This document shows, one piece after another, positions 1 through 10,124 of a DNA stretch of 20,203 nucleotides. The stretch's first letter is position 1, and every line of letters begins with the position of its first letter. The position numbers and the translations under genes were made by a program. Source of the stretch: Isoetes engelmannii (lineage: Eukaryota > Streptophyta > Lycopodiopsida > Isoetales > Isoetaceae); the NCBI GenBank assembly GCA_011763485.2, contig JAANSK020287157.1, positions 1-20,203 on the forward strand, in the 5' to 3' direction. Under the pieces are notes generated by a model. The model was not told the DNA's origin. It saw nothing but the letters and a program-made list of their open reading frames with translations, and searched no databases.

Positions 1-778
1 TTTTCACCGCCTTCTTGTTTATGAATATATGGCTCGAGGGTCTCTTGAGAAGAGTCTTTTTAAAGAGGAAGGGACTGGTCTCACTTGGGACATCCGCTAT
101 GCCATTGCTTTAGGAACTGCAAAGGGTCTTGCATATTTGCATGAAGATTGTAGAGAGCGTATTATTCATTGCGACATCAAACCGGAAAACATTCTTTTGG
201 ATGAAAATTATGTTGCGAAAGTTTCAGACTTTGGTCTGGCAAAGCTCATGAATAGGGAGCAGAGTCACGTGTTCACAACCATGCGGGGTACTCGTGGATA
301 CCTAGCTCCCGAATGGCTCTATAAGCTAGCCATATCGGAGAAGAGTGATGTTTATAGCTTTGGGATGGTGTTACTTGAGCTTATCAGTGGTAGAAAGAAC
401 TTTCAGCCATCAGAGGCTTCAGAGAAGTTGTATTTCCCGGCGTATGCATTCCATCAGGCAGAAGAGGGTAAGCTGAAGGATATTGTAGAAATGAAATATA
501 AAGATGAAGCAGAGCAGTTGCAGGTTACTAGTGCTCTAAAAGTTGCACTATGGTGCATCCAAGAAGAAGTGCATTCAAGACCTGCTATGAGCAGGGTTGT
601 GAATATGTTGGAAGGCAATGTGGAAGTTCCAAACCCACCTTTATCCTCCCATTTTGCCATGAGATTGCATGCAAGGATGGTTGCAGCTGTGAGTGAGAAG
701 GAGAAGGATCTTTCTAGCTCTTCCGATTTCAACAGTCAAGATCTAGTTTCTGCTAATAGGTTGTCTGGACCAAGGTGA
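1..778 (+). CDS. G-type lectin S-receptor-like Ser/Thr kinase (SD2-5-like), C-terminal part
   Basis: This is the 3' part of a plant receptor-like kinase gene; the frame is already open at base 2 and runs off the left edge. Numbering from the ATG at 29, the catalytic loop IIHCDIKPENILLD places the catalytic Asp at residue 49, DFG is at 67-69, the activation segment holds RGTRGYLAPEW (86-96), and SEKSDVYSFGMVLLELISG forms the following helix. The tail ends in RLSGPR followed by TGA, an ending I recall from SD2-5-type kinases, so the C-terminus looks complete. The loop reads HCD rather than HRD, the non-RD form normal in this subfamily. Lectin, PAN and transmembrane regions would lie upstream. 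No intron interrupts the part seen, as is usual for SD2-5 genes. In this family the kinase acts on the cytoplasmic face of the plasma membrane; the ligand cannot be told from sequence. The ATG at 29 is internal to the kinase domain and not the start. Confidence 0.93.
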   Translation, partial: FHRLLVYEYMARGSLEKSLFKEEGTGLTWDIRYAIALGTAKGLAYLHEDCRERIIHCDIKPENILLDENYVAKVSDFGLAKLMNREQSHVFTTMRGTRGYLAPEWLYKLAISEKSDVYSFGMVLLELISGRKNFQPSEASEKLYFPAYAFHQAEEGKLKDIVEMKYKDEAEQLQVTSALKVALWCIQEEVHSRPAMSRVVNMLEGNVEVPNPPLSSHFAMRLHARMVAAVSEKEKDLSSSSDFNSQDLVSANRLSGPR

Positions 779-1410
779 GCATTTGTAAATTAAATTAACT
801 ACCAAGTTCAATGCGTATGGTTTAGGGGATCAGTTGCTCCCATCATGTCGAAGGAGTGAAGCCACTTCGAACTGCCTGTTAAATGGCTGCGCATTTGTAC
901 AAATAATCTCAGATTACCAAATTCTTGTAATAATAAGAAACAGGCCATTTTGTGTTCATTCTGAACTTAAGAACCAAAGAGAAATTACTAATCATTTCTA
1001 TTCTCTAACAGAAAAAGAATTGCTGTCCAACTAAGCAAGCTAGCAAACGTTTGCGGCAAGTTAAAAGTGCAATCCGAAAGGTCGGTCCTGCTTGTGTAGG
1101 TGGTTCTTGAGGAGGCAAATATTTGCTTCCTGCCATAACTTTCCTTTTGGTGAATTTTGGATGAGTCTGACTATGCACTTTTTTTAATCCAGATGACATT
1201 TAGCAATCTTGTATAGACGTAAGGATTTGAGGCTATGGTGGTGGAGTTCTTTATGGCCAGGCAAAGAAAGTCATGGTCCAATATCCAGACTTTTCTGCCA
1301 TGTTTGGTTGAGTGTACATAGGTTGAATTTAAGGTTATAACAAAGCCTTCAAGGCCGCCATTATAGAACAGGACGTTAAAGAGAAGATGTGAAGCAGATG
1401 CATGACATCT
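779..1410. other. Kinase 3' UTR and intergenic DNA
   Basis: There is no convincing gene in this AT-rich stretch downstream of the kinase stop. It probably holds the 3' UTR; AATAATAAG-like polyadenylation elements occur near 929-937. Short open frames here have no recognisable motif. The stretch ends where repeat copy A begins. Confidence 0.5.
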
Positions 1411-1788
1411 TGTTAATTTATTAGGCACTCCTCGTGCTTGAAAAGTTGGACATGCTGGATTATTCTGTCCTGTTTCTATTTAATATATGAGAACGAAGTC
1501 TATTTAGTAGGTGCTACTCAGGCCCTCACCTGGCCTTTATGATTTAATACATTTGTTGACATTTTGTAAGATATCACTTGAAGTAACTTGAAAATTTTGT
1601 CTCATAATTGGAAAGGTATGGCTTCACTCGTTCAAATTATCATGTATCTTGAGTTTGACACTACAACGACAAATACAATCTACCACGATATACAGGAATT
1701 TGGTGCATGCTTTTTGTAGCATCGGTTATGTGTTTCTACTACAAGTTGTTTCTACTACAAGTTGTTTGTTTAATGATTATGTGGTAGA

Positions 1789-1831
1789 GAAGAGAAGAGA
1801 GTAGAGTAGAGTAGAGTAGAGTAGAATAGAA
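1789..1831 (+). repeat. Purine microsatellite, AGAGA/GTAGA type
   Basis: An AGAGAAGAGAAGAG stretch is followed by several GTAGA pentamers. Copies B and C carry different and mostly shorter simple repeats at the same relative position. Confidence 0.85.
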
Positions 1832-2283
1832 TTTTAACGTCATTTCAATGTCAATGGAGACCAGCTTGGCATGTGGACTTACTAGTGATCATTAAAATCC
1901 TATCCTGAGGAGGAAAATGTAATACCATCTTTCTTATTGCATAGATGCCCTCACATTTGTGCCTAGAGATAAGATACAAATGAAGAAGTAACCAACACCT
2001 TAAATAAAACTTTGTAGTCTACGATTTTAGATCGAAATAAGTATGCAATTCCAATGGTAGATTTTTTACCTTCATTGAGATTCTTTAGGTCATGCAAAAG
2101 CCCAACTATTATGACCATGCGGTGCCACTCAATGAGACTATTTGTCATTATTTTCTTTTAAATCTGCCAATAAAATCTTCGTGATAAAGAAGTTGCAAGG
2201 GCCATGCATGTCATATTTTATGTGTATATTGTAATCACCATACTAGAAGACATAAAATGAACTCGTGTTAATTGAATTGGAAG

Positions 2284-2410
2284 ATCACCACACCCGAGGT
2301 CACGGGTTCAAACTTGGCCAATATCAATCTAGTAATAGGGAACTTAAAATTCCATTGCCCCGAGGTCATGGGTTCAAGTATGATCAGTTGGTCCTGTGGT
2401 AGAGACCTTA
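2284..2410 (+). repeat. tRNA/SINE-like segment with two B-box-like motifs
   Basis: CCCGAGGTCACGGGTTCAAA and, 63 bases on, CCCGAGGTCATGGGTTCAAG each match the pol III B box (GGTTCAA core) in the setting seen in tRNA-derived plant SINEs. They are followed by TGGTCCTGTGGTAGAGACC, which resembles an A-box region. Equivalent stretches occur in copy B (about 3590-3710) and, partly lost, in copy C (about 5850-5960). I cannot define SINE ends, and the order (B box before A box) suggests a fragment or dimer. Confidence 0.4.
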
Positions 2411-3078
2411 AACCTCCCATATGTAATGGATAATCACATGCAAAGCAGCTCCTAGCATATAATCAGAATGATCGCACCTAAGAGTGCATTGGCTTCTATG
2501 TGATATATAGAACAAAATGAAGTGGAATGTAATCATGATGTGATGATGAATAGACTGACGTCCTTCAATATAAAAAAAAACTCTGAAAGAAACCATTGTT
2601 ATTAGCACCTAAATGAAAGGATTGTCCGAATGCTAGATGTGGATAGAACGCTTATTTTCTAGTGTACACGTGTTGCATGGGGGTGATTTGCTTTGCGTTA
2701 GCGAATGCGAATACATACCATTTTTTTCTTTCTATTTAGTCGTAGCTATGGTGGGAACGGTGGAGCTAGCAAAGCCGGATTGGCTGGAGCTTGATATCCA
2801 ATCTAGCAATGGGATACTCTTTAACACGACTCCGTACTTAGTGCTTCTTAGAAAGCTGAAGTAAATAACATTCCTTGTGCTACTGCGACCAGGTATCAGC
2901 CAATTTTGATTCTGTCCTGTTTCTATTTAATATATGAGAACTAAGTCTATTTAGTAGGTGCCACTCAGGCCCTCACCTGGCCTTTATGATCATTTATCTT
3001 GAGTTTGACACTTTAACTACGAGTTGTTTCTACTACAAGTTGTTTGCTAAATGATTATGTGGTAGAGAGAAATTAGAA

Positions 3079-3115
3079 TAGAAGGAAGGAAGGAAGGAAG
3101 TAGAATAGAATACGA
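3079..3115 (+). repeat. GGAA microsatellite in copy B
   Basis: AGAAGGAAGGAAGGAAGGAAG followed by TAGAATAGAATACG. It lies at the site where copy A has its GTAGA array. Confidence 0.85.
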
Positions 3116-4317
3116 TACAATTTTAACGTCATTTTAATGTCAATGGAGACCAGCTGGCATGTGGACTTACTAGTGATCATTAAAATCCTATCACGAGGAG
3201 GAAAATGTAATACCATCTTCCTGATTGCATAGATGCCCTCATAGTTGCCCTCACATTTGTGCCTAGAGATAAGATACAAACGAAGAAGTAACCAAGGCCT
3301 TAAATGGAACTTTGTAGTCTACGATTTTAGATCGAAACAATTATGCAATTCCAATAGTAAATTTTTTTACCTTCATTGAGATTCTTTAGGTCATGCAAAA
3401 GCCCAACTATTATGTCCATGCGGTGCCATTCAATGAGACTATTTGTCTTAATTTTCTTTTAAACCTTCCGATAAAATCTTCGTGATAAAGAAGTTGCAAG
3501 GGCCATGCATGTCATAGTTTATGCGTATATTGTAATTACCACAATAGAACACATAAAATGAATTGTTGTTAATTGAATTGGAAGATCACCACACCCGAGG
3601 TCCGGGGTTCAAACCTGGTCAATATCGATCTAGTAATGGGCACCTTAAAATTCCATTGTCCCGAGGTCACGGGTTCAAGTATTGATCAATTGGTCCTGTG
3701 GTAGAGACCTTAAACCTCCCATATGTAATGGATAATCACATGCAAAGTAATTCCTAGCATAGAATCGGAATGATCGTGCCTAGGAGTGCATTGGCTTCCA
3801 TGTGATATGTATAATAAAATGAAGTGGAATGTAATCATGATGTGATGATGAATAGACTGACGTCCTTCAATATAAAAAAAAAAACTCTGAAAGAAACCAT
3901 TGTTATTAGCACCTAAATGAAAGGATTGTCTGAATGCTAGACGTGGATAGAATGTTATTTTCTGGTGTACACGTGTTGCATCGTGGTGATTTGCTCTGCA
4001 TTAGCGAATGCGAATACATAGCATTTTTTCTTTCCATTTGGTTGTAGCTATGGTGAGAACGGTGGAGCTAGCAGGGCCGGATTGGCTGGAGCTTGATATC
4101 CAATCTAGCAAAGGGATACTCTTTAATACGACTCAGTACTTAATGCTTCTTAGAAAGTCAAAGTAAACGACATTCCTTGTGCTATTGCGACCAGGTATCA
4201 ACCAAAGGATACCGAACTCCATTATAAGTCATAGGTCACTTTTATACGCATTGTATACCTTTTGTATAATCTTTCTATGTAAGTACCCATGTTGTACACC
4301 TAACCCCATTTTTCCCA

Positions 4318-4381
4318 TATAAGCCTATTTTAGGGCTTTGCTCCATTTTTACTTTCTCGTATTTAATGCATTAAGTCTTCA
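4318..4381 (+). promoter_or_regulatory. TATA-like box and LTR-end-like sequence, copy B
   Basis: CCCATATAAGCC (TATAAG at 4318-4323) is followed about 60 bases later by TTAAGTCTTCA. The same arrangement is in copy C at 6572-6635. Just downstream, C reads GAATCAGATACTGAAGC, loosely like the TGGTATCAGAGC primer-binding site of Copia elements. Either an LTR R/U5 end or a host core promoter with leader would look like this. Confidence 0.35.
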
Positions 4382-4494
4382 ATGAGATACCGAAGCTGAA
4401 ACAAAAGATGAGGAAAAGGAAGCTAAAGTTAAATTTGAGGGAGCTCCACCTGTCAACAGAGCTACTAGGGATAGAGCTAAAACCGAGGCTGACT

Positions 4495-5048
4495 GTGCCA
4501 TTCCAGGTATTTATACAAGTATAAATACATGCCACGTCACCAATGATTACGTATTCACTAATCATTGACTAACTGAGGGGCGCCCGTATTTATTTGTCAA
4601 GCATAATTAGCTATGATAATGTGACACATTGAAATATTAAAACCCAAACTGATTAATCAATTAACAAATGCATTATTCATTTAAGTAATTAAGTGATTAA
4701 TACCGTTTAACAAGCCCACCTAGCCAGATCCCATTGGCCAGGAAGCACCTGCCAATCTGGCCCTTGATCAAGTGGATGGCTTTCCACTTTTTGCCCAAAT
4801 CGATTGGAGCAGCAAGCAGCCCCTAGAGCGCCCTCAAGCAGCCCCCTTGAGCGCCCAAGACAGTTGACCCCAGGAGTTGTTCGAGATGAGTCGTCTGAAT
4901 GGTTCAAGCGAGGATATCGATTAGAGAGTAGCTTAGTAGTGTCTCTTTGATTATGCTGACCCTACTTTGAGTTAGATGAATGATTTAAGCTTATGTTTTG
5001 GTGTTTGGAATGATGGATGATTAGGTAGTTTGAATTCGCCTCGTAGCT
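4495..5048. other. Unique spacer between repeat copies B and C
   Basis: There is no recognisable gene. The first half is AT-rich; 4710-4880 is GC-richer and holds a local duplication of about 24 bases (CAAGCAGCCCC...GAGCGCCC twice, about 4812-4858). It has no similarity to copies A-C that I can see, so it is either unique flanking DNA or leftover internal sequence of a repeat element. Confidence 0.5.
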
Positions 5049-6743
5049 TGTTAATTTATTAGGCATTCCTCGTGCTTGGAAAGTTGGACACGCTGGATTA
5101 TTCTGTTCTGTTTCTATATTTAATATATGAGAACTAAGTCTATTTAGTAGGTGCCACTCAGGCCCTCACCTGGCCTTTATGATTTAATACATTTGTTGAC
5201 ATTTTGTAAGATATCACTTGAAAGAACTTGAAAATTTTGTCTCATAATTGGAAAGGTATGGCTTCACTCGTTCAAATTATCATTTATCTTGAGTTTGACA
5301 CTTCAACTACAAGTTGTTTCTACTACAAGTTGTTTGCTTAATGATTATGTGGTAGAGAGAAATTAGAATAGAATAGAATACGATACAATTTTTAACATCA
5401 TTTTAATGTCAATGGAGACCAATTGGCATGTGGACTTATTAGTGATCATTAAAATCCTATCATGAGGAGGAAAATGTAATACCATCTTCCTGGTTGCATA
5501 GATGCCCTCACCCTTGTGCCTAGCTAGAGACAAGATACAAACGAAGAAGTAACCAACACCTTAAATGGAACTTTGTAGTCTACAATTTTAGATCGAAATA
5601 AGTATGCAATTCCAATAGTAGATTTTTTACCTTCATTGAGATTCTTTAGGTCATGCAAAAGCCCAACTATTCTGTCCATGAGGTGCCACGCAATGAAACT
5701 ATTTGTCTTTATTTTCTTTTAAATCTTCCGATAAAATCTTCATGATAAAGAAGTTGCAAGGGCCATGCATGTCATAGTTTATGTGTATATTGTAATTACC
5801 ATAATAGAAGACATAAAATGACTCGTGTTAATTGAATTGGAAGACCACCACACCCAAGGTCACGTTGCCAATATCGATCTAGTAATAGGGAACTTAAAAT
5901 TCCATTGCCCCGAGGTCATGGGTTCAAGTATGATCAATTGGTCATGTGGTAGAGACCTTAAACCTCCCATATATAATGGATAATCACATGCAAAGCAGCA
6001 CCTAGCATAGAATCAGAATGATCGCACCTAAGAGTGCATTGGATTCTATGTGATATGTAGAACAAAATGAAGTGGAATGTAATCATGATGTGATGATGAA
6101 TAGACTGACGCCCTTCAATATAAAAAAAAAAAACTCTGAAAGAAACCATTGTGATTAGCACCTAAATGAAAGGATTGTGTGAATGCTAGACGTGGATAGA
6201 ATGCTTATTTTCTAGTGTAGACATGTCGCATGGGGGTGATTTGCTTTCCGTTAGCGAATGCGAATACATACCATTTTTTCTTTCCATTTAGTCGTAGCTA
6301 TGGTGGGAATGGTGGAGCTAGCAAAGCCGGATTGGCTGGTGCTTGATATCCAATCTAGCAATGGGATAATCTTTAACACGACTCCGTACTTAGTGCTTCT
6401 TAGAAAGTCAAAGTAAACGACATTCCTTGTGCTATTGCGACCAGGTATCAGCCAATTTTGAGGAGATCGAACTCCATTATAAGTCATAGGTCACTTTTAT
6501 ACGCATTGTATGCCTTTGTATGATGTTTCTATGTAAGTACCCATGTTGTACACCTAACCCCATTTTGCCCATATAAGCTTATTTTAGGGTTTTGCTCCAT
6601 TTTTGCTTTCTCTTATTTAATGCATTAAGTCTTCAGAATCAGATACTGAAGCTGAAACAAAAGATGAGGAGGAAGTTAAAGTGGAAGTTGAGGGAGCTCC
6701 ACCTGTCAACAGAGCTACTAGGAATAGAGCTAAAGCCAAGGCT
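5049..6743 (+). repeat. Repeat unit, copy C (most complete)
   Basis: The most complete copy. It starts with TGTTAATTTATTAGGC like A, keeps the segment that B lost, and runs through the TATAAG element (6572-6577) and TCTTCA end (6635) into the acidic coding-like segment that continues into the methyltransferase-like gene. In a 155-base stretch read by eye (5700-5855 against the matching A) there are about nine differences. Its simple repeat is short (GAATAGAATAGAATA near 5366). It is the direct upstream neighbour, perhaps promoter or LTR, of the methyltransferase-like remnant. Confidence 0.82.
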
Positions 6744-7326
6744 GACAAAAGCGGGACTATAGCAAAAAATGTAGACTCGGTATTGAGTAACTATGGAAAG
6801 CTAGAAAGCTGGAATAGTTCTCGGGCACTAAAAGATCTAGAGTGGAGGTAAAAGCTTAGCTTGATGAGAAGAGAGAATTTAGAAATGTTTGCAGGATGAG
6901 AGATAAAGATAAACGAAAGATGGCCACAACAAATCCCAACTGACCCACGTAGGACAAGAGAGTTCAAGGAGTTAAGGGAGTTTGCACGTATAATCAAAAT
7001 GACTGACAAGGTTTTGCAGAGGAATGACAAGCCTAGAGATGGGGTTTTCATGTGGTAATTATAGATCTTCCCACAAATATGATACCTACCGGTGGGCAAA
7101 ATGAGATTCCAGCTTGGAATCTTTGTGATCGGAAGCTTATAGATCATAGCATGAGCTTTGCTACGTTTTTGTTGCATGACAAAGGATTGTGCATTTATTT
7201 GCAGGATAACTAAAGACGTGTATGCAAAGAAGCAGAACTTGGAGACGTGTCGAATGTTCTTTCTATCTTCTAAGCTACCTTTTGGTCATAGCAAGAATAG
7301 GCTGGGAATGATTGTACATTACTGCC
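6636..7326 (+). pseudogene. Methyltransferase-like gene remnant, 5' piece (motif IV side)
   Basis: This is the 5' part of a broken gene continuing after repeat copy C. It opens with an acidic then basic low-complexity segment (DEEEVKVEVE, NRATRNRAKAKA) and then carries a sequence around 7046-7078 reading VVIIDLPTN. That resembles motif IV (DPPY/DPPW type) with its preceding beta strand in amino-methyltransferases. A stretch rich in SMSFATFLLHDKGLCIYL follows. With the piece at 10270-10740 the motif order (IV first, I later) is that of the beta class, which makes N6-methyladenine or N4-methylcytosine from SAM. The remnant is broken by several interruptions and by a LINE insertion at 7327-7332, so no protein is expected. 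The methylase match is by motif only; the class is inference, and whether it is a host gene or cargo of the LTR-like repeat is open. Confidence 0.5.
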
Positions 7327-7332
7327 AATTAT
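7327..7332 (+). repeat. Target-site duplication of the LINE, left copy
   Basis: AATTAT, matched by AATTAT at 10264-10269 overlapping the end of the LINE A-tail. It is short, and the overlap with the A-run makes the exact limits uncertain. Confidence 0.5.
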
Positions 7333-7334
7333 AT

Positions 7335-10124
7335 CAGGAATTGGAGCGCATTCGAGCGCACCCTTCTGATGGTACTAGGGAGATGCAGTGCTGCAGCGTA
7401 TTATTGCTCTGGAGTCGGTTAAGGTTCGGAAGGCGCGGGTAAAAGGGGGCCTCACCTGGTTGAAGGAGGGGGATACGAGTTCTTCAGTATTCTTTAGGGC
7501 GGCCAGGCAGCGGCGATATGCGGCATCTATGGCATCCTGAGTTTTGCCAGATGGCCGGACTTTGGAGGATCCTGCTGATTTGCAGCGGTATGTGCATGCA
7601 CATTTCTTGGGTTTTTTTGCGCAGCATGCGCTTCCGTATGAGCAGGAGATGCAGGAGCTTGTGTTGCGGCTGTTAGGCCTTCTATCCTGCCGCATCAGCG
7701 GGAGTACTTGGAGCAGGAGCTTTCGTGAGAGGATCTAGCGGCTGCTTGTATGTGCATGGCTAAAGACAAGTGCCCTGGGTTGGATGGCATCCCTGTGGAG
7801 TTCTTCCAGACTTATTGGGAGTGGGCTGGGGAATTGGTGTATCCGGTATATCTTGAGCTATTGCGTTCCTCTCAGATGGATAAGATTTTGAACACTACAT
7901 GCATTTCTCTGATACCTAAGGTGAAGCAGCCTTCTACTATTAATGATTGGAGGCCTATTTCCTTATTGTCTTCCGTGTATAAGATTATTGCCAAAGCCTT
8001 GGCAGAGAAGCTGAAGCCGGTGTTGACTTCTTCTATCAGTAAGGTTCAGTCTGGGTTTGTTCCTGGAAGGAACATTTTGACTAATGTTGCAGCAGCCTAT
8101 GAGGGTCTTTATTGGGCACGGAGAACAGGTCAAGGTATTGCTTATCTGAAGCTTGACTTTGCTAAAGCTTATGACAGTGTCCGTTGGGAGTTTCTGTCTG
8201 CTATGATGTTGGCGTTGAGGTGTGGTCCGCATACAGTCATGAAGCTGCATAGGCCCGCACGGTTACGGTGGTGTGTCAAGGTGAGCCCTCCGCCTTCTTT
8301 TCATTGGGCAGAGGCGTGCGTCAGGGGTGTCCTCTAGCGCCGTTTTTGTTCACTATTGTGGTGGAGGCTTTGTCGTGGAGGAGGGAGTGGTGGATGGGCT
8401 CCGGATGCAAGACGATAGCCAGCAGATCATTCATCAGTTTGCTGATAACACTTTCTTCTTCTTGGTGGCAGAAGAGAGGAATTTGCGGAATGTGAAGGGG
8501 TTGCTGGATACTTTTTCTTTGGCCTCAGGCATTCTTTTGAATTGGGGTAAGTGCTCAGCATTATGGGCTCTGTTGACTCCGCCTCCACCTTGTTTGGCTC
8601 TTTTCCCTTGGAAGGTGCTTCCAGGTAATGAGTGTACGAAGTTGTTGGGTATTTCCTTTGGTGGTGATATTTCCATGGGGCGGGTGTGGGATGAGATTTT
8701 GCAGGGGCTGCAGAAGCACCTGAATTGGTGGAAGGGCAGCAAGCTATCCATGGCAGAGAAAATCATTGTTGCCAAATCAGTACTCTGTAGCACGCATGTG
8801 TACACAGCATCCGCCATGCTGGCTCTGGAGGATACGATGCAGGCCTTGGACAGGATTGTTCGGAATTCTGTGTGGGGCGGGGACGATGAAGGGGCGGTGG
8901 TAAAGGTGGCTTGGTGGAAGTGCCTCCACCCCCGTGAGGATGGGGGTTTGGCCATGTTGGATCTGGCTTTGCATAGTAAGGTGTTGGTCCTCCAAGTTTG
9001 TTTGGAGCATCCTGCATGAGGGGGCGTCATCTCCTGGTGCGGCATTGCTTCTGCAATCTCTTCGCCATTGTGTGGCATTTAGGAAGCCATCTGTCCCTGT
9101 GGAGTTGCCCTGGGCATTGTTGTATGGCCTCAGGCCTTTCCCACATGTATCCCCTTTTCTCACGGGGTGCTACGGGCTTGGGATCACGTGTGTGCGCTTT
9201 TCCAGCTGGATTATGCTGCTGTCTATCACCACTTCTCTCCTTTCTTGTGGGTGCCTCTGCCCCCTACGCACTTGCCCTTGGCTTCCATTGTGCATGCTTG
9301 GGCGCAGGTCCGTTGGAGGCGGGCTACTGTGCGCACCTTGGAGGATTGGTATTAGGAGGGCCAGGTAGCTTCTTGGGAGTTTTTCTGAACCCGCTTTCAG
9401 CTGCGGGGCAGTGATCGGGCTATTTGGGAGCAGGTAGCGAGGAGTATTCCGCAATACATACCTATAGTCCTTCAGGATGATGTGGTGGTTTGGGTTCGGA
9501 AGGTTCACCCTGATGTTGTGGCCTCATGCTTTGTGCAGTCTTGCTACCAGGTGCTGATGATTCATGACACCGTGCCCCCTTCAGGCAAGTGGTCTCTGCA
9601 GCTTCCGGGTTCTTGTTGGCGCTCAGTCTGGATGTGGACTCGGAGTCCACTTCCCCCACCGAAGGTCAGAGTGTTGTTGTGGCAGGTGGTGCACCGCTGT
9701 ATCAGGGTGAACACCTTGGTGAGCAGGTTTAGGCCGGGTGTAAGCCCTCTTTGCTCTTGTTCGGAGAATTCTCTGGTATTATGCCCTCAACCTGCAAGCT
9801 GCCTGGGACTGGGTTAGGGCTTTGTTCCAGGTAATATTGACTAGCCAGCAGTTGTTGCTTCATGTGTACCCTGCTGCGTGGCCGCTCCTACGGAAGCAAG
9901 CCTTGCATCTGTGTGTGGCTTGGTTCGTGTGGTTGATTTGGAAGCGGCGGCGGCTGTGGATCTTTCAGGGGATTCAGAAGCCTGCGGCCTCTCTTGTTCC
10001 TCGACTTAGGCACAAGCTGTTCCAGAGCTTGTTTGTGTTCCAGGGATCAACAGAGCGGAAGTTCGCCATTTGGCGGGACTTCTTGGGTGTTGTAGATATT
10101 GATGGCTGCTTTGTACAGCAGTAG
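7335..10124 (+). pseudogene. LINE ORF2 remnant: reverse transcriptase and zf-RVT domain
   Basis: Linker: ELERIRAHPSDGTREMQ (from 7338), then frame change to RIIALESVKV and GGLTWLKEGDTSS (7391-7500), with an in-frame TGA at 7538. RT domain: DKCPGLDGIPVEFFQ (7765 on), ISLIPKVKQ..NDWRPISLLSSVYKIIAK, QSGFVPGRNI, LKLDFAKAYDSV, then, after a frame change, GVRQGCPLAPFLF (about 8310-8350), and after another, HQFADNTFFFLV (about 8430). The catalytic motif reads FADN where active enzymes have FADD. WKVLPGNECTKLLGISFGG and AEKIIVAKSVL follow. The zf-RVT region PPKVRVLLWQVVHRCIRVN with CSCSENS lies about 9650-9775, and the C-terminal AWFVWLIWKRRRLWIFQG segment ends at a stop at 10122-10124. I count at least six frame changes and two in-frame stops. 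Confidence 0.9.

Larger units (their letters stand above)
1411..2908 (+). repeat. Dispersed/tandem repeat unit, copy A (LTR-like, 3'-truncated)
   Basis: First of three same-orientation copies of a 1.5-1.7 kb sequence. It starts at TGTTAATTTATTAGGC, exactly where copy C starts (5049), and stops at CAGCCAATTTTG, where copy B begins abruptly with ATTCTGTCCTG. It therefore lacks the LTR/promoter-like end that B and C carry. It holds an (AGAGT)n microsatellite near 1790-1830, two tRNA B-box-like sites near 2300 and 2365, an A-rich tract near 2571 and a short 38-codon open frame (2748-2864). It is closest to copy C by eye. The repeat may be the long terminal repeat of an old LTR element or a duplicated promoter region; the family is not assigned. 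Confidence 0.8.
2909..4494 (+). repeat. Repeat unit, copy B (LTR-like end plus start of the methyltransferase-like region)
   Basis: Second copy, joined directly to the end of copy A and beginning part-way into the unit relative to A and C. It also lacks about 84 bases present in A and C just after 2989. It carries a (GGAA)n tract near 3083-3100. Unlike A it continues through a promoter- or LTR-like end (TATAAG at 4318-4323, then ...TTAAGTCTTCA to 4381) and into an acidic coding-like stretch (VNRAT and RAK motifs) shared with copy C. Similarity to C stops after AGGCTGAC at 4494. In sampled stretches it differs from A and C more than those two differ from each other. Confidence 0.8.

Noticed and set aside
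2284-2410. Functional tRNA gene
   Set aside because: B-box-like motifs are present but no cloverleaf can be drawn and the A-box-like sequence lies downstream of the B boxes.
2748-2864. A 38-codon open frame (PDWLELDIQSSNGI) kept at identical length in copies A (2748-2864), B (4050-4166) and C (6300-6416), next to an acceptor-like pyrimidine tract and TAG
   Set aside because: It looked like a conserved small gene, but most differences between the copies change the amino acid, so there is no sign of protein-level selection. Equal length is expected for such a short frame at this divergence.
4707-4907. Open frame on the minus strand in the B-C spacer (GC-richer, 66 codons)
   Set aside because: Short, no motif, and it overlaps a local tandem duplication that explains its composition.
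8434-9163. Long antisense open frames opposite the LINE reverse transcriptase
   Set aside because: They mirror the GC-rich sense coding sequence and carry no recognisable motif.
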